From Oscillospiraceae bacterium (lineage in GTDB: Bacteria; Bacillota; Clostridia; Oscillospirales; Oscillospiraceae): 64,000 bases of DNA. Within the stretch, counting starts at the first letter, position 1. Every line of letters starts with the position of its first letter. The position numbers were made by a program, and so were the translations under genes. The DNA is taken from the NCBI GenBank assembly GCA_022800525.1, contig JAAWQM010000003.1:1-64000 (forward strand). Direction: 5' to 3'. The notes under the pieces were generated by a model. The model was not told the DNA's origin. It did no database searches and worked only from the letters and a program-made list of their open reading frames with translations. This document shows, piece after piece, positions 15,985 through 28,138 of this stretch.

Positions 15985-17358
15985 ATGAAGACGCTGTTTT
16001 ATGGTGGCGGCGTGGTCTCCGGACAGGGCGTCCGGCGGCTGGACGTGCTGGCGGAGGACGGGAAGATCAGGGATGCGGCGGAGGGGCTTCGGGTCCCGGA
16101 CGCAGAGCGGGTGGACTGTACCGGGAAGCTGCTGTTTCCCGGATTCATCGACGGTCACACCCATTTTGACCTGGAGGTGGGGGGGACCATCACCGCAGAC
16201 GACTTTGCCACCGGCAGCCGCGCGGCCCTGCGGGGCGGCACGACGATGGTTGTGGATTTCGCCGCGCCGGACAAGGGGGAGACCCTGGCCTCCGGGCTGG
16301 AGCGGTGGCGGGAGAAGTCAGAGGGCCGCTCCGCCTGCGACTACGGGTTCCACATGACCATTGACGACTGGAACGAGGGGATCTCCCGGGAGATCGGGGA
16401 GATGATGGACCAGGGGATCTCCTCCTTCAAGATGTATATGACCTACCCCGCCATGATGCTCCCGGAGGGAGACATGTACCGGGCGCTGCTGCGGCTGAAG
16501 GAGGTGGGCGGCATTGCAGGCGTCCACTGCGAGAACGACGGTGTGATCCGCGCCCTGGTCCGGGAGGCCAGGGCAGAGGGCCGTATGGCTCCCGCCTCCC
16601 ATCCCCGCACCCGGCCCGCGCCCCTGGAGTCGGAGGCGGTGAGCCATCTGCTGCGGCTGGCCCAGGTGGCGGACGTGCCGGTCATCATCGTGCATCTCTC
16701 CGCCCGGGAGTCTCTGGAGGAGGTCCGGGCCGCCCGGAGGCGGGGGCAGAGGGTCTATGTGGAGACCTGCCCCCACTACCTGCTGCTGGAGGACAGCGTG
16801 TATGACAACCCGGACTTCCTGGAGGCGGCCAAGTTCGTCTGCGCGCCGCCCATCCGGAAGAGGGAGGACCGGGAGGCGCTGTGGGAAGCCCTGAGAAACG
16901 GGGAGATCGACACGGTGGCTACGGACCACTGCTCCTTCACCACGGCCCAGAAGCGGGCGGGGCGGTATGACTTTACAAAAATCCCCGGCGGGCTGCCCGG
17001 CGTGGAGCACCGGGGGGCGCTGCTCTATACCCACGGCGTGGCGGCGGGCAGGATCACTGCCGGGGATATGTGCCGGGTCCTGTGCGAAAACCCGGCGAAG
17101 CTGTACGGCTGCTGGCCCCGGAAGGGCGTCATCGCCCCCGGCGCGGACGCGGACATCGTAGTCTATGACCCCGGCGCGGATTCCATCATCACGGCGGCGG
17201 CGCAGGCCCAGCATACGGACTACACCCCCTATGAGGGGATGGCGACAGCAGGGTCCGTCCGGCAGGTCTACCTGCGGGGACGGCTGGCCGTGGACCGGGG
17301 GGAGGTCCTGCTCCGCAATGAGGGAATATTTATTCCTCGGGAGAGGCGCTGCCTGTAG
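15985..17358 (+). CDS. Dihydropyrimidinase / D-hydantoinase family amidohydrolase
   Basis: Protein of 457 residues of the cyclic amidohydrolase family, with all binuclear metal ligands visible: HTH in GFIDGHTHFDLEVGG, the carboxylated Lys in SSFKMYMTYP, His in GVHCEND and VIIVHLSA, and the Asp in VATDHCSF. It hydrolyses the ring amide of dihydropyrimidines or hydantoins. GGGAGG stands before the ATG at 15985; the open frame runs further upstream but without a site. The 3' end overlaps the convergent AAA gene by 29 bases. With no other pyrimidine-degradation genes beside it the exact substrate is unsettled. Confidence 0.87.
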   Translation: MKTLFYGGGVVSGQGVRRLDVLAEDGKIRDAAEGLRVPDAERVDCTGKLLFPGFIDGHTHFDLEVGGTITADDFATGSRAALRGGTTMVVDFAAPDKGETLASGLERWREKSEGRSACDYGFHMTIDDWNEGISREIGEMMDQGISSFKMYMTYPAMMLPEGDMYRALLRLKEVGGIAGVHCENDGVIRALVREARAEGRMAPASHPRTRPAPLESEAVSHLLRLAQVADVPVIIVHLSARESLEEVRAARRRGQRVYVETCPHYLLLEDSVYDNPDFLEAAKFVCAPPIRKREDREALWEALRNGEIDTVATDHCSFTTAQKRAGRYDFTKIPGGLPGVEHRGALLYTHGVAAGRITAGDMCRVLCENPAKLYGCWPRKGVIAPGADADIVVYDPGADSIITAAAQAQHTDYTPYEGMATAGSVRQVYLRGRLAVDRGEVLLRNEGIFIPRERRCL

Positions 17359-19003
17359 TTTCTTCGTTCTCCGCAGCGTCTCCGGACGCTTCCGGCTCGC
17401 CGCCGGAGGGGGCGGGGGGCACATCCATCAGCTCCTTCAGGTCCTCCACGGTGATGGTGCGGATATCGTCGTCCGTGGGGGTCTCCAGTCCGGCCACCCG
17501 GTCGGCCTGGGCGGCCACTATTTTCTCGAAAAGGTTGCGCACGTCCCGGGCGTTGCCGAAGTTCTGGTCCCGGTCCTCGTACAGCTCCTGGAGATGGTCC
17601 TTCACCGCCGCTTCGGCGGCCTCGTCCAGCTTGTAGTCGTTGCGCGTCACCCGACCCTGGAAAATTTCGTAGAGCTGGTTCCCGTTGTAATCCTCAAAAT
17701 AGAGGTACTTGTTGAAGCGGGATTTCAGGCCGGGGTTGGAGTCGATGAACCGGGGCATGAGGGTGGCGTAGCCCGCCACGATGACCACAAAGTCGTCCCG
17801 GTGGTCCTCCATGGCCTTGAGGATGGTGTCGATGGCCTCCTGGCCGAAGTCCTTGTCGGCGTTGGCGGGGGAGAGGGTGTATGCCTCGTCGATGAACAGC
17901 ACGCCGCCCAGGGCCTTCTCGATGACCTCCTTGGTCTTGATGGCGGTTTGGCCTACATATCCGGCCACAAGGCCGGAGCGGTCCACCTCCACCATGTGGC
18001 CCTTGGAGAGGATGCCCAGGGCGCTGTAGACCTTGCCCACGATGCGTGCCACAGTGGTCTTGCCGGTGCCGGGGTTGCCGGAGAACACCAGATGGAAGGA
18101 CATGTCGGGCGTTTTCATTCCCCGCTCCTGGCGCAGCTTGCGGACCTTCACCAGATTGACCAGACTGTCCACGTCCTTTTTGACGGCATCCAGGCCGATG
18201 AGCTGGTCCAGCCCGGCCATCGCCTCCTCCAGGGTGGGCTTGGGCGGCTCCGGCTCCTCGGCCTGAGCGGCAGCGGCCCCGGCGGCGGCGTCCGGTCTGG
18301 AGGGCTCCTGTGGGCCTTCCGCTACAGGCAGGGGGGCGTTTGGGTCGCCGGGGATGGGGTCGGAGGGCTTCCTGGGCGCGCCGAAGAAGTCGTCAAAGAC
18401 GCCCCGCGTCCGGTCGCGGCTGATGACCTTGCTGAACTCGTCCATCAGGTCGTTGAGCTCTTTTCCCGCGTCCTTCGGGGCGCCGGACAGGCCGGGCGCG
18501 CCGCCCAGGTAGTCGTCGGGGCCGGGGGTGGCGGGGGCGGCGGCTACGCCGCCCTGATCGCAGGCGCTGGTGAGCTGTTCATAGAGCAGGGTGATCCGGC
18601 GGCTCTCGGCGAAGGAGAAGGAGCCGTCGTAGGCGGCGCAGAGCATCAGCAGGTTTTTCTGCACCTCAGCGAAGCTGCGGCTGTAGGTGGTGCGGTTCTG
18701 CGTGTCGGAAGTGACCAGCTTCAGGAAGAACTCCGGTACGCCCACAGTGTAATTAGGATTTTTCTGGTAGAAGGCGATGGCCTTCTCAAACTGCTCGGGG
18801 GAGAATCGGACCTGACGGTCGGTATAGATCTGGTTGATGCCGGTGACGTCTCCTCCCCGGCCGCCGGAGGCGGCCCACAGGCAGAGGGTACAGGCGCGGA
18901 AGTAGGTATCCACCTCCTGTGAGGAGATGCCCAGCTGGGAGGGGATGCTCTGGCAGAAGTGGCCTACGCTGTCGGCATAGTCACGGTGGAAGTTCTTACT
19001 CAT
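17330..19003 (-). CDS. CbxX/SpoVK-type AAA ATPase
   Basis: Protein of 557 residues. The C-terminal 300 residues are an AAA+ module of the CbxX/CfqX/SpoVK type: LDQLIGLDAVKKDVDSLVNL, Walker A FSGNPGTGKTTVAR, Walker B GGVLFIDEAYTL, arginine region SRFNKYLYFEDYN. The N-terminal 150 residues form an unassigned helical domain (TerB-like in general pattern), joined by a Pro/Ala-rich linker (about 195-250). Such proteins remodel or activate partner complexes; SpoVK acts in spore maturation, but the long N-terminal domain argues against a simple SpoVK ortholog. It is divergent from the AI-2E gene across a palindromic promoter. Confidence 0.75.
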   Translation of the reverse strand: MSKNFHRDYADSVGHFCQSIPSQLGISSQEVDTYFRACTLCLWAASGGRGGDVTGINQIYTDRQVRFSPEQFEKAIAFYQKNPNYTVGVPEFFLKLVTSDTQNRTTYSRSFAEVQKNLLMLCAAYDGSFSFAESRRITLLYEQLTSACDQGGVAAAPATPGPDDYLGGAPGLSGAPKDAGKELNDLMDEFSKVISRDRTRGVFDDFFGAPRKPSDPIPGDPNAPLPVAEGPQEPSRPDAAAGAAAAQAEEPEPPKPTLEEAMAGLDQLIGLDAVKKDVDSLVNLVKVRKLRQERGMKTPDMSFHLVFSGNPGTGKTTVARIVGKVYSALGILSKGHMVEVDRSGLVAGYVGQTAIKTKEVIEKALGGVLFIDEAYTLSPANADKDFGQEAIDTILKAMEDHRDDFVVIVAGYATLMPRFIDSNPGLKSRFNKYLYFEDYNGNQLYEIFQGRVTRNDYKLDEAAEAAVKDHLQELYEDRDQNFGNARDVRNLFEKIVAAQADRVAGLETPTDDDIRTITVEDLKELMDVPPAPSGGEPEASGDAAENEETTGSASPEE

Positions 19004-19017
19004 GGATGGCCTCCGTT

Positions 19018-19045
19018 TGGTATAATGTCGTGGGACATTATACCA
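19018..19045. promoter_or_regulatory. Perfect palindrome carrying back-to-back -10 boxes
   Basis: TGGTATAATGTC (19018-19029), GTGG, GACATTATACCA (19034-19045) form a perfect 12-bp inverted repeat. It contains TATAAT on the plus strand (19021-19026) and on the minus strand (19037-19042). The minus box has TTCCCA 17 bases upstream and leads to the AAA gene start at 19003; the plus box leads toward the AI-2E permease. It could be a bidirectional promoter, an operator or both. Confidence 0.55.
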
Positions 19046-19177
19046 CAGGCGGGAGGAAATGGGAAGTGCTTATCTTTGCCGCCTCCGGCGGCAGGGGGAG
19101 CCGCTTCTGGTCGACAGCCCGGGCCTGCGCCAAAACGCATCGGCTCAAATATACATGGCAATATTCGGAGGATTATC

Positions 19178-20326
19178 ATGGAAATTTCCAAACAAACAAT
19201 GAAAAAACTCATACTCCTTATCACCTTTACCGTCCTGCTGCTGACAGGGATCCAACGCCTGGATATTGTACTGAATGCCCTGGGAATCTTTTGGGGCATC
19301 CTGTTCCCCCTGGTCCTGGGCGGCGGCATTGCCTTCGTCATCAACGTCCCCATGCACTCCCTGGAAGAAAAGCTCTTCGCTGGAGCAAAGAAAAAGAAAA
19401 AACTTTCCCCGGCCCTGGCCCGCTGCTCCAGCCTGCTGCTGACCTTCCTCCTGCTGATTGCGGTGATCCTGCTGCTGGTGCTGGTCATCGTTCCACAGCT
19501 GCTGGAGAGCGCCTACAGCCTGGGCAACTATATCGCCGCCGCCGTTCTGCGGGCCGCGGACTGGGCGGAAAAGCAGTTCGCCGCCTACCCCGAAATCGCC
19601 CAGCGGATGGAAAACCTGACCATTGACTGGAAAACCCTGCTGGGCAACCTGTGGGCCTTCCTTACCACTGGCGTTGGCAGCGTGGTCACCTCCACCATCT
19701 CCGTCACCATGCGTATCTTCGGCGCGGTGAACACGGCGTTCATCGCCCTGATTTTCGCCGTCTACCTGCTCCTGCAAAAGGAACGCCTGGGCCTTCAGTG
19801 CCGGAAGGCGCTCTACGCCCTGGTCCCCAGGAAGGCCGCCGACCAGACGGTAAAGGTCTGCTCCCTCAGCCACCGCATCTTCTCCAGCTACATCGCCGGG
19901 CAGTGCATGGAGGCTGTCATCCTGGGGTGCATGTTCTTTGTGTCCATGTCCCTGCTGAAAATCCCCTACGCGCTGCTGACCGGATGCCTCATCGCTGTGA
20001 CGGCCCTGATCCCCATTGTGGGCGCGTTCATAGGATGCTTTGTAGGCGCGTTCCTGCTGCTTATGGTGTCGCCCATGCAGGCGGTGTTTTTCGTGGCGCT
20101 GTTCCTGGTGCTCCAGCAGGTGGAGGGCAACTTCATTTACCCCCACGTGGTGGGGAATTCCGTTGGACTGCCCTCCATCTGGGTACTGGCCGCCGTCACC
20201 GTGGGCGGGAGTCTGATGGGCGTCGCGGGCATGATTTTGTTTATTCCGCTGACCTCCGTGGTCTACGCCCTGTTCCGGGAGTTTGTATATACGCGGCTGA
20301 AGGAAAAAGGGATCAAGGTAAGGTGA
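19178..20326 (+). CDS. AI-2E family (PerM/YdiK-type) membrane transporter
   Basis: Protein of 382 residues with seven to eight membrane helices: two N-terminal (ILLITFTVLLLTGIQ, GIFWGILFPLVLGGGIAFVI), one at about 85, and a C-terminal cluster (CMEAVILGCMFFVSM, TALIPIVGAFIGCFVGAFLL, FVALFLVLQQVEGNFIYPHV-VGNSVGL). The last motif is the family hallmark. Some members export autoinducer-2 or act as sodium/proton antiporters; function here is open. CGGAGGA stands before the ATG at 19178. Confidence 0.85.
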   Translation: MEISKQTMKKLILLITFTVLLLTGIQRLDIVLNALGIFWGILFPLVLGGGIAFVINVPMHSLEEKLFAGAKKKKKLSPALARCSSLLLTFLLLIAVILLLVLVIVPQLLESAYSLGNYIAAAVLRAADWAEKQFAAYPEIAQRMENLTIDWKTLLGNLWAFLTTGVGSVVTSTISVTMRIFGAVNTAFIALIFAVYLLLQKERLGLQCRKALYALVPRKAADQTVKVCSLSHRIFSSYIAGQCMEAVILGCMFFVSMSLLKIPYALLTGCLIAVTALIPIVGAFIGCFVGAFLLLMVSPMQAVFFVALFLVLQQVEGNFIYPHVVGNSVGLPSIWVLAAVTVGGSLMGVAGMILFIPLTSVVYALFREFVYTRLKEKGIKVR

Positions 20327-20368
20327 CCCGGACTCCGGAAAGAAACCGCGCAGGGAAATCAACAGAAT

Positions 20369-20397
20369 TTTACAAAGCGCAGTGCATCATGTATAAT
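20369..20397 (+). promoter_or_regulatory. Near-consensus promoter with no gene downstream
   Basis: TTTACA (20369-20374), a 17-base spacer and TATAAT (20392-20397). Nothing codes rightward before the opposite-strand yifB, so the promoter probably drives a non-coding RNA. Confidence 0.7.
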
Positions 20398-20403
20398 GGG
20401 CAG

Positions 20404-20540
20404 GCCGAAGCTGAGAAGCCCAGGCCGGGAGGGCGCTGTTGCATAATAGGCAATCAGCTGTTCCCCGGACGGTCAACGTACCGCTGCTGTTTGTGGATCA
20501 ATGTTCTCTTGGCCTGCGCAAAACAGGAGCTTCTTTTGGA
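20404..20540 (+). ncRNA. Candidate structured small RNA
   Basis: Downstream of the strong promoter at 20369-20397, GCAGGCC (20400-20406) pairs with GGCCTGC (20511-20517), extended inward by AAG/CTT. Inside are a hairpin CTG-UGC...GCA-CAG (about 20436-20459), flanked by CCGGG/CCCGG, and a CGGT-CAACGT-ACCG hairpin (about 20470-20483). The closed-end layout recalls 6S RNA, but at about 120-140 bases it is short, and I cannot match it to a known family. The 3' end is uncertain; no strong terminator is seen. Confidence 0.45.
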
Positions 20541-20589
20541 TGCTTATTCATGATGGCCTTAAACAAGTGCGGATTTGTTCGCAGAAAGC

Positions 20590-22110
20590 TTATCTTTTCC
20601 GCAGAATCTCCGTATTCCGGTACTGGATCGCCTCCGCCAGATGAGCGGCGGAGATGTCCGCTTCCCCCTCCAGGTCTGCGATGGTCCGGGCCACCCGCAG
20701 GATGCGGTCGTGGCTGCGGGCCGTGAGGCCCATGCGGTCGAAGGCGGATTTCAGGATCCGCTCACCGGCGGCGTTCAGGCGGCAGAAGTTCCCCACCATA
20801 GCGGGAGTCATCTGGGCGTTACAGGGGGTCCCGGTCCCGGCAAAGCGCTCCGACTGACGGGCGCGGGCGGCGTCGACCCGGGCCTTGACGGCGGCGGAGG
20901 ACTCCGGCGTCTCTTTGCGGCGCATGGCCTCGAACTCCACCGACGGCACCTCCACATGGAGATCCATCCGATCCAGCAGAGGCCCGGAAATGCGGGAGAC
21001 ATATTTCTCCACCATGGCGCCGGTGCAGGTACACCGTCCGGAGGGGTGCCCCAGCCAGCCGCAGCGGCAGGGGTTCATGGCGCACACCAGCATGAACCGG
21101 CTGGGCAGATGGATGCTCCCGGCGGCGCGGTTGATAGTGACCTCGCCGTCCTCAATGGGCTGCCGGAGGACCTCCAAAGCGTCCTTGGAGAACTCCGGCA
21201 GCTCGTCCAGGAAGAGCACTCCGTTGTGGGCCAGGGAAATCTCCCCTGGCCTGGGGAACGCGCCGCCGCCTGCCAGGGCGGCGGCGGAGACGGTGTGGTG
21301 AGGGCTGCGGAAGGGGCGGTGCAGGAGGAGAGGGTGTTTCTGGTCGGTCTTGCCTGCCACGGACCAGACCTCGGTGGCCTCCAAAGCCTCCCGCCTGGTC
21401 ATGTCCGGCAGGATGGAGGGCAGGCGGCGGGCCAGCATGGACTTTCCGGCTCCCGGCGAACCGATCAGCAGGATGTTGTGGCCTCCGGCGGCGGCGATTT
21501 CCAGGGCGCGTTTGACATTCTCCTGGCCCATGACTTCAGAAAAGTCCGGCGTCGGGCCGGCGGCGGATTCCGGCTCCCAGGGGAGGGCGGGCCGGATGGC
21601 CCGCTCTCCATGCAGATGGTCCAGCAGAGTCTCCACATCCTCCACGGGGTAGACGGTGAGTCCTTCGGCCAGGGTGGCCTCGGCGGCGTTTTCCGCAGGG
21701 AGGTACAACTCTTTGATCCCGGCGCGGGCGGCGGCCATCGCCATGGGCAGCGTACCGGTGATGGGCCGCAGGGACCCGGTCAGGGACAGTTCGCCCAGGA
21801 AGGCGGCGGTGGAGGGCGGGGCGTCGATGTCGCCCTGGGCGGCCAGGATACCCAGGAGGATGGGGAGATCGTAGAGGGTGCCTTCCTTCCGCAGGGCGGC
21901 GGGGGCCAGGTTGACGGTGATGCGTGAGACGGGGAATTTGGCGCGGCAGCTTTTGATGGCGGCCCGGACACGCTCGCGGGATTCCTTGACGGCGGCGTCG
22001 GGAAGCCCCACCATGTCAAAGGCAGGGAGTCCGCCCGAGAGGGCGCACTCCACGGAGACGTCGTAGCCTGTTATGCCTTGCAGTCCAAGGGAGTGAATGG
22101 TTACTACCAT
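20590..22110 (-). CDS. YifB/ComM-family magnesium-chelatase-like AAA ATPase
   Basis: Protein of 506 residues. The N-terminal 170 residues have the Lon-protease-like S5 fold (SLGLQGITGYDVSVECALSG, GLPAFDMVGLPDAAVKESRE, SRITVNLAPAALRKEG). The AAA domain has Walker A LLIGSPGAGKSMLARRLPS, Walker B NGVLFLDELPEF, the sensor region MLVCAMNPCRCGWLG and a C-terminal Mg-chelatase lid (NAAGERILKSAFDRMGLTAR). In Gram-negative bacteria ComM is a branch-migration helicase in natural transformation; in Clostridia the role is unproven. Usual length for the family. The start has AGAAAGGA about 12 bases upstream. Confidence 0.9.
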   Translation of the reverse strand: MVVTIHSLGLQGITGYDVSVECALSGGLPAFDMVGLPDAAVKESRERVRAAIKSCRAKFPVSRITVNLAPAALRKEGTLYDLPILLGILAAQGDIDAPPSTAAFLGELSLTGSLRPITGTLPMAMAAARAGIKELYLPAENAAEATLAEGLTVYPVEDVETLLDHLHGERAIRPALPWEPESAAGPTPDFSEVMGQENVKRALEIAAAGGHNILLIGSPGAGKSMLARRLPSILPDMTRREALEATEVWSVAGKTDQKHPLLLHRPFRSPHHTVSAAALAGGGAFPRPGEISLAHNGVLFLDELPEFSKDALEVLRQPIEDGEVTINRAAGSIHLPSRFMLVCAMNPCRCGWLGHPSGRCTCTGAMVEKYVSRISGPLLDRMDLHVEVPSVEFEAMRRKETPESSAAVKARVDAARARQSERFAGTGTPCNAQMTPAMVGNFCRLNAAGERILKSAFDRMGLTARSHDRILRVARTIADLEGEADISAAHLAEAIQYRNTEILRKR

Positions 22111-22417
22111 AAAAATATTATCCTTTCTTCGCGCCGTTCCGGCGCACCGTTTGCAGAATGTTCAGTACGCAAAATCCGTATGGGGACGCACATTGTGCGC
22201 CCGCTATCTGCCCCCACTGATGCGAGGGACCGGCAGCGCGGTTCTGCCCCTTTGGATGCGAGCGGGCAATACCCGCCCCTGCCGCACGGAGTAGCAATAC
22301 TATATTATACCATGCGGGAGCAAATCCTCCCACTTGCAAAAATCGCCAAAAAACACCAGTGAATTTTTACACTTCCGGAGAAAAAGAAAAATTTCCGAAA
22401 ATGGAGCAAACATAGCG
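22111..22417. other. yifB leader and repeat-rich intergenic region
   Basis: Between yifB and PFOR no gene is seen. A minus-strand TATAAT (22304-22309) suggests a yifB transcript with a leader of nearly 190 bases. This leader is made of GC-rich inverted segments (GCGGGCAATACCCGC near 22262, GGGGACGCACATTGTGCGCCC near 22184) of the same style as repeats elsewhere in the window. Confidence 0.4.
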
Positions 22418-22446
22418 TTTACACAGAGAGAAAAAAGTGATATAGT
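22418..22446 (+). promoter_or_regulatory. Promoter of the PFOR gene
   Basis: TTTACA (22418-22423), a 17-base spacer and TATAGT (22441-22446), about 75 bases before the ATG. CAGGAGGAA is the ribosome site. Confidence 0.8.
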
Positions 22447-22519
22447 AAATCACGTATGAGTACCTTGCTGTGTATTCACCCCATGGCAGTATCAAATATT
22501 CAGGAGGAACAAAAACACT

Positions 22520-26197
<3,678 letters not shown>

Positions 26198-26219
26198 GCG
26201 CAACTGAATCAAGACTCTT

Positions 26220-26248
26220 GGGGGATGGGCGCAGCCCATCCCCCTTTT
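26220..26248 (+). terminator. Terminator of the PFOR gene
   Basis: Stem GGGGGATGGGC / GCCCATCCCCC with a 3-base loop and TTTT. Confidence 0.88.
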
Positions 26249-26365
26249 GAAGTGTTTTTCATACAGGAAACGGTTATGCGCGCTTCATTATCGCTTCCGA
26301 ACCGAAAGGCCGGAAGTAATATATGCCATGCATCCAGTTTTCAGGAAAGGATACGTGTTTCATCT

Positions 26366-27544
26366 ATGCAATACCGTCAGGACAAAAAAGGCAATGCCAT
26401 CTCCCTCTTGGGCTATGGCTGTATGCGCTTCACGCGAAAAGGAAACTCCATCGACCTTGACAAGGCCGAAAAGGAGCTGCTGGCCGCCATCGGCGGCGGG
26501 GTCAATTATCTGGACACGGCCTACATCTACCCCGGCAGCGAGGCGGCGGTGGGGGAAATCCTCCGCCGCAATCACTGCCGGGACAGGGTCTATCTGGCGA
26601 CCAAGCTGCCCCACTATATGATAAAGTCCCTGGACGGCGTGGAACGGACCTTCCAGGAGGAACTGCGGCGGCTGCAAACGGACCATATCGACTACTACCT
26701 GATGCACATGCTCACGGACACGGCCACCTGGGAGAAGCTGAACAAGCTGGGCATCGGGCAGTGGATCGCGGACAAGCTGGCCGCGGGCCAAATCCGGAAC
26801 ATCGGCTTCTCCTACCACGGCAGCTCCCCTGTGTTCAAGCAGTTGGTGGATGCCTACGACTGGGACTTCTGCCAGATTCAGTACAACTACATGGACGAGA
26901 CCAGTCAGGCCGGCGTGGACGGCCTGCGCTACGCCCACAGCAAGGGCCTGCCGGTCATCATTATGGAGCCTCTGCGGGGCGGGCGGCTGGTGGACCTGCT
27001 GCCGGAGACGGCAAAAAAGCTCTTCCGCCAGGACCCGGAGGGCCGGACGCCCGCCGCCCTGGCGTTCAAGTGGCTGTTTGACCAGCCGGAGGTCACCTGC
27101 GTTCTCTCCGGTATGAGCTCCCTGGAGATGGTGGAGCAGAATCTGGCGGTGGCGGACCAGGGAACGCCAGGATGCATGACGGACTCCGACCGGGCGCTGA
27201 TTGAGCGGGTGAAGGCGGAGCTCCTGGCCCATGTCAAGGTGGGCTGTACCGGCTGCGGATACTGTATGCCCTGTCCCAAGGGGGTGGACATCCCCGGGAC
27301 CTTCCGGTGCTATAACGCCATGTACTCCGAGGGCAAGGCATCGGGGCGGCGGGACTATCTGCAATGCACCGCCATGCGGAAGGACCCCAGCAGCGCCTCC
27401 CAGTGCGTGGGCTGCGGCAAGTGCGAGAGCCACTGTCCCCAGCATATCGCCATCCGCCAGGAGCTGAAACGCGCTGCAGGTGAGCTGGAGACCGTGGCCT
27501 ACAGGGCGGCAAAGTGGGGGATCGGCCTGCTGCGGCTGTGGTGA
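26366..27544 (+). CDS. Aldo/keto reductase with C-terminal [4Fe-4S] domain
   Basis: Protein of 392 residues. An aldo/keto reductase barrel (1-280) shows the catalytic Tyr in NYLDTAYIYPGSEAAVG, Lys in YLATKLP and His in YLMHMLTD. The C-terminal ferredoxin-like part has CTGCGYCMPCPKGVDI and CVGCGKCESHCPQHIAI, two cluster-binding motifs. Such fused enzymes are common in anaerobes and their substrates are mostly unknown; the cluster may feed electrons from ferredoxin. The ATG at 26366 begins the conserved MQYRQDKKGNAISLLGYGCM; AGGAAAGGA is 15 bases upstream, farther than usual. Confidence 0.88.
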   Translation: MQYRQDKKGNAISLLGYGCMRFTRKGNSIDLDKAEKELLAAIGGGVNYLDTAYIYPGSEAAVGEILRRNHCRDRVYLATKLPHYMIKSLDGVERTFQEELRRLQTDHIDYYLMHMLTDTATWEKLNKLGIGQWIADKLAAGQIRNIGFSYHGSSPVFKQLVDAYDWDFCQIQYNYMDETSQAGVDGLRYAHSKGLPVIIMEPLRGGRLVDLLPETAKKLFRQDPEGRTPAALAFKWLFDQPEVTCVLSGMSSLEMVEQNLAVADQGTPGCMTDSDRALIERVKAELLAHVKVGCTGCGYCMPCPKGVDIPGTFRCYNAMYSEGKASGRRDYLQCTAMRKDPSSASQCVGCGKCESHCPQHIAIRQELKRAAGELETVAYRAAKWGIGLLRLW

Positions 27545-27557
27545 AGCGCGTATGATA

Positions 27558-27592
27558 AAGCTCCCGCACTGGTGTGTCCAGTGCGGGAGCTT
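27558..27592. terminator. Bidirectional terminator
   Basis: Perfect 15-bp stem AAGCTCCCGCACTGG / CCAGTGCGGGAGCTT with TGTGT loop, between convergent genes; T-rich tail on the plus strand. Confidence 0.88.
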
Positions 27593-27593
27593 C

Positions 27594-28109
27594 TTATTTC
27601 TTCTTATGCAGCTTCAACTCGACGCCCCGCGCCTGCGCGGCCTGCTGAAAGAGCCTGACTGCCTGGGCGCTTTTTTCTTTCGGCGGAAGTTCTTCCGCGT
27701 CCTCCGCCAGCTTTTGAACGATTTCTTGCAGGTCCGCCAGCTCCAGCAGATTCACTGCCACACAGAAAAAAGTCTTTCGCCGTCCATCGTTGAAATGGCC
27801 GGGCAGGAAGCACAATATCTCAATTTTCCGCCGCTGTTCCGCATTGTACGCCTCTTCTCCGATCTCCCTCATCCGCTCCAGGTCCGCCGCCCGGCGGCGG
27901 TGGGTGATAAAAGAGTCAAAATCATCGAAATGCCGGTACTTCTCGCAGGGATAGCTGCCGCAATCGCAGCAATAGGCCGCGTTCCCATGCTCCAAACTAC
28001 ATCTTGCGAGCTTGCAGGACTGCTGCCCCTCTCCGCCGCCGCAGCCAGGGCAGTACCCGCCCAGCCTCATGGAGCAGAGTCCGCAGTTCAGTCCGCAGAA
28101 AGACAGCAG
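27594..28109 (-). CDS. DUF3795-family cysteine-rich protein, start unresolved
   Basis: About 171 residues. The N-terminal half is a cysteine-rich DUF3795 domain (LSFCGLNCGLCSMRLGGYCP, CGGGEGQQSCKLARCSLEHG, CCDCGSYPCEKYRHFDDF), a probable metal or cluster site. The C-terminal half is helical and charged. Homologous proteins begin right at the FCGLNCG block, but here no ATG, GTG or TTG lies in frame between the end of lepA and this block; only CTG codons (28109, 28106) do. It may use CTG, be translationally coupled to lepA, which ends 30 bases upstream, or have lost its start. Function unknown. Confidence 0.6.
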   Translation of the reverse strand: MLSFCGLNCGLCSMRLGGYCPGCGGGEGQQSCKLARCSLEHGNAAYCCDCGSYPCEKYRHFDDFDSFITHRRRAADLERMREIGEEAYNAEQRRKIEILCFLPGHFNDGRRKTFFCVAVNLLELADLQEIVQKLAEDAEELPPKEKSAQAVRLFQQAAQARGVELKLHKKK

Positions 28110-28138
28110 CTGGTTGCCGCGTACAAAGCCTTTCGTGG

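Noticed and set aside
20404..20540. Naming the candidate RNA as 6S RNA
   Set aside because: The length is short and the central bubble does not clearly match; only a structured-RNA claim is kept.
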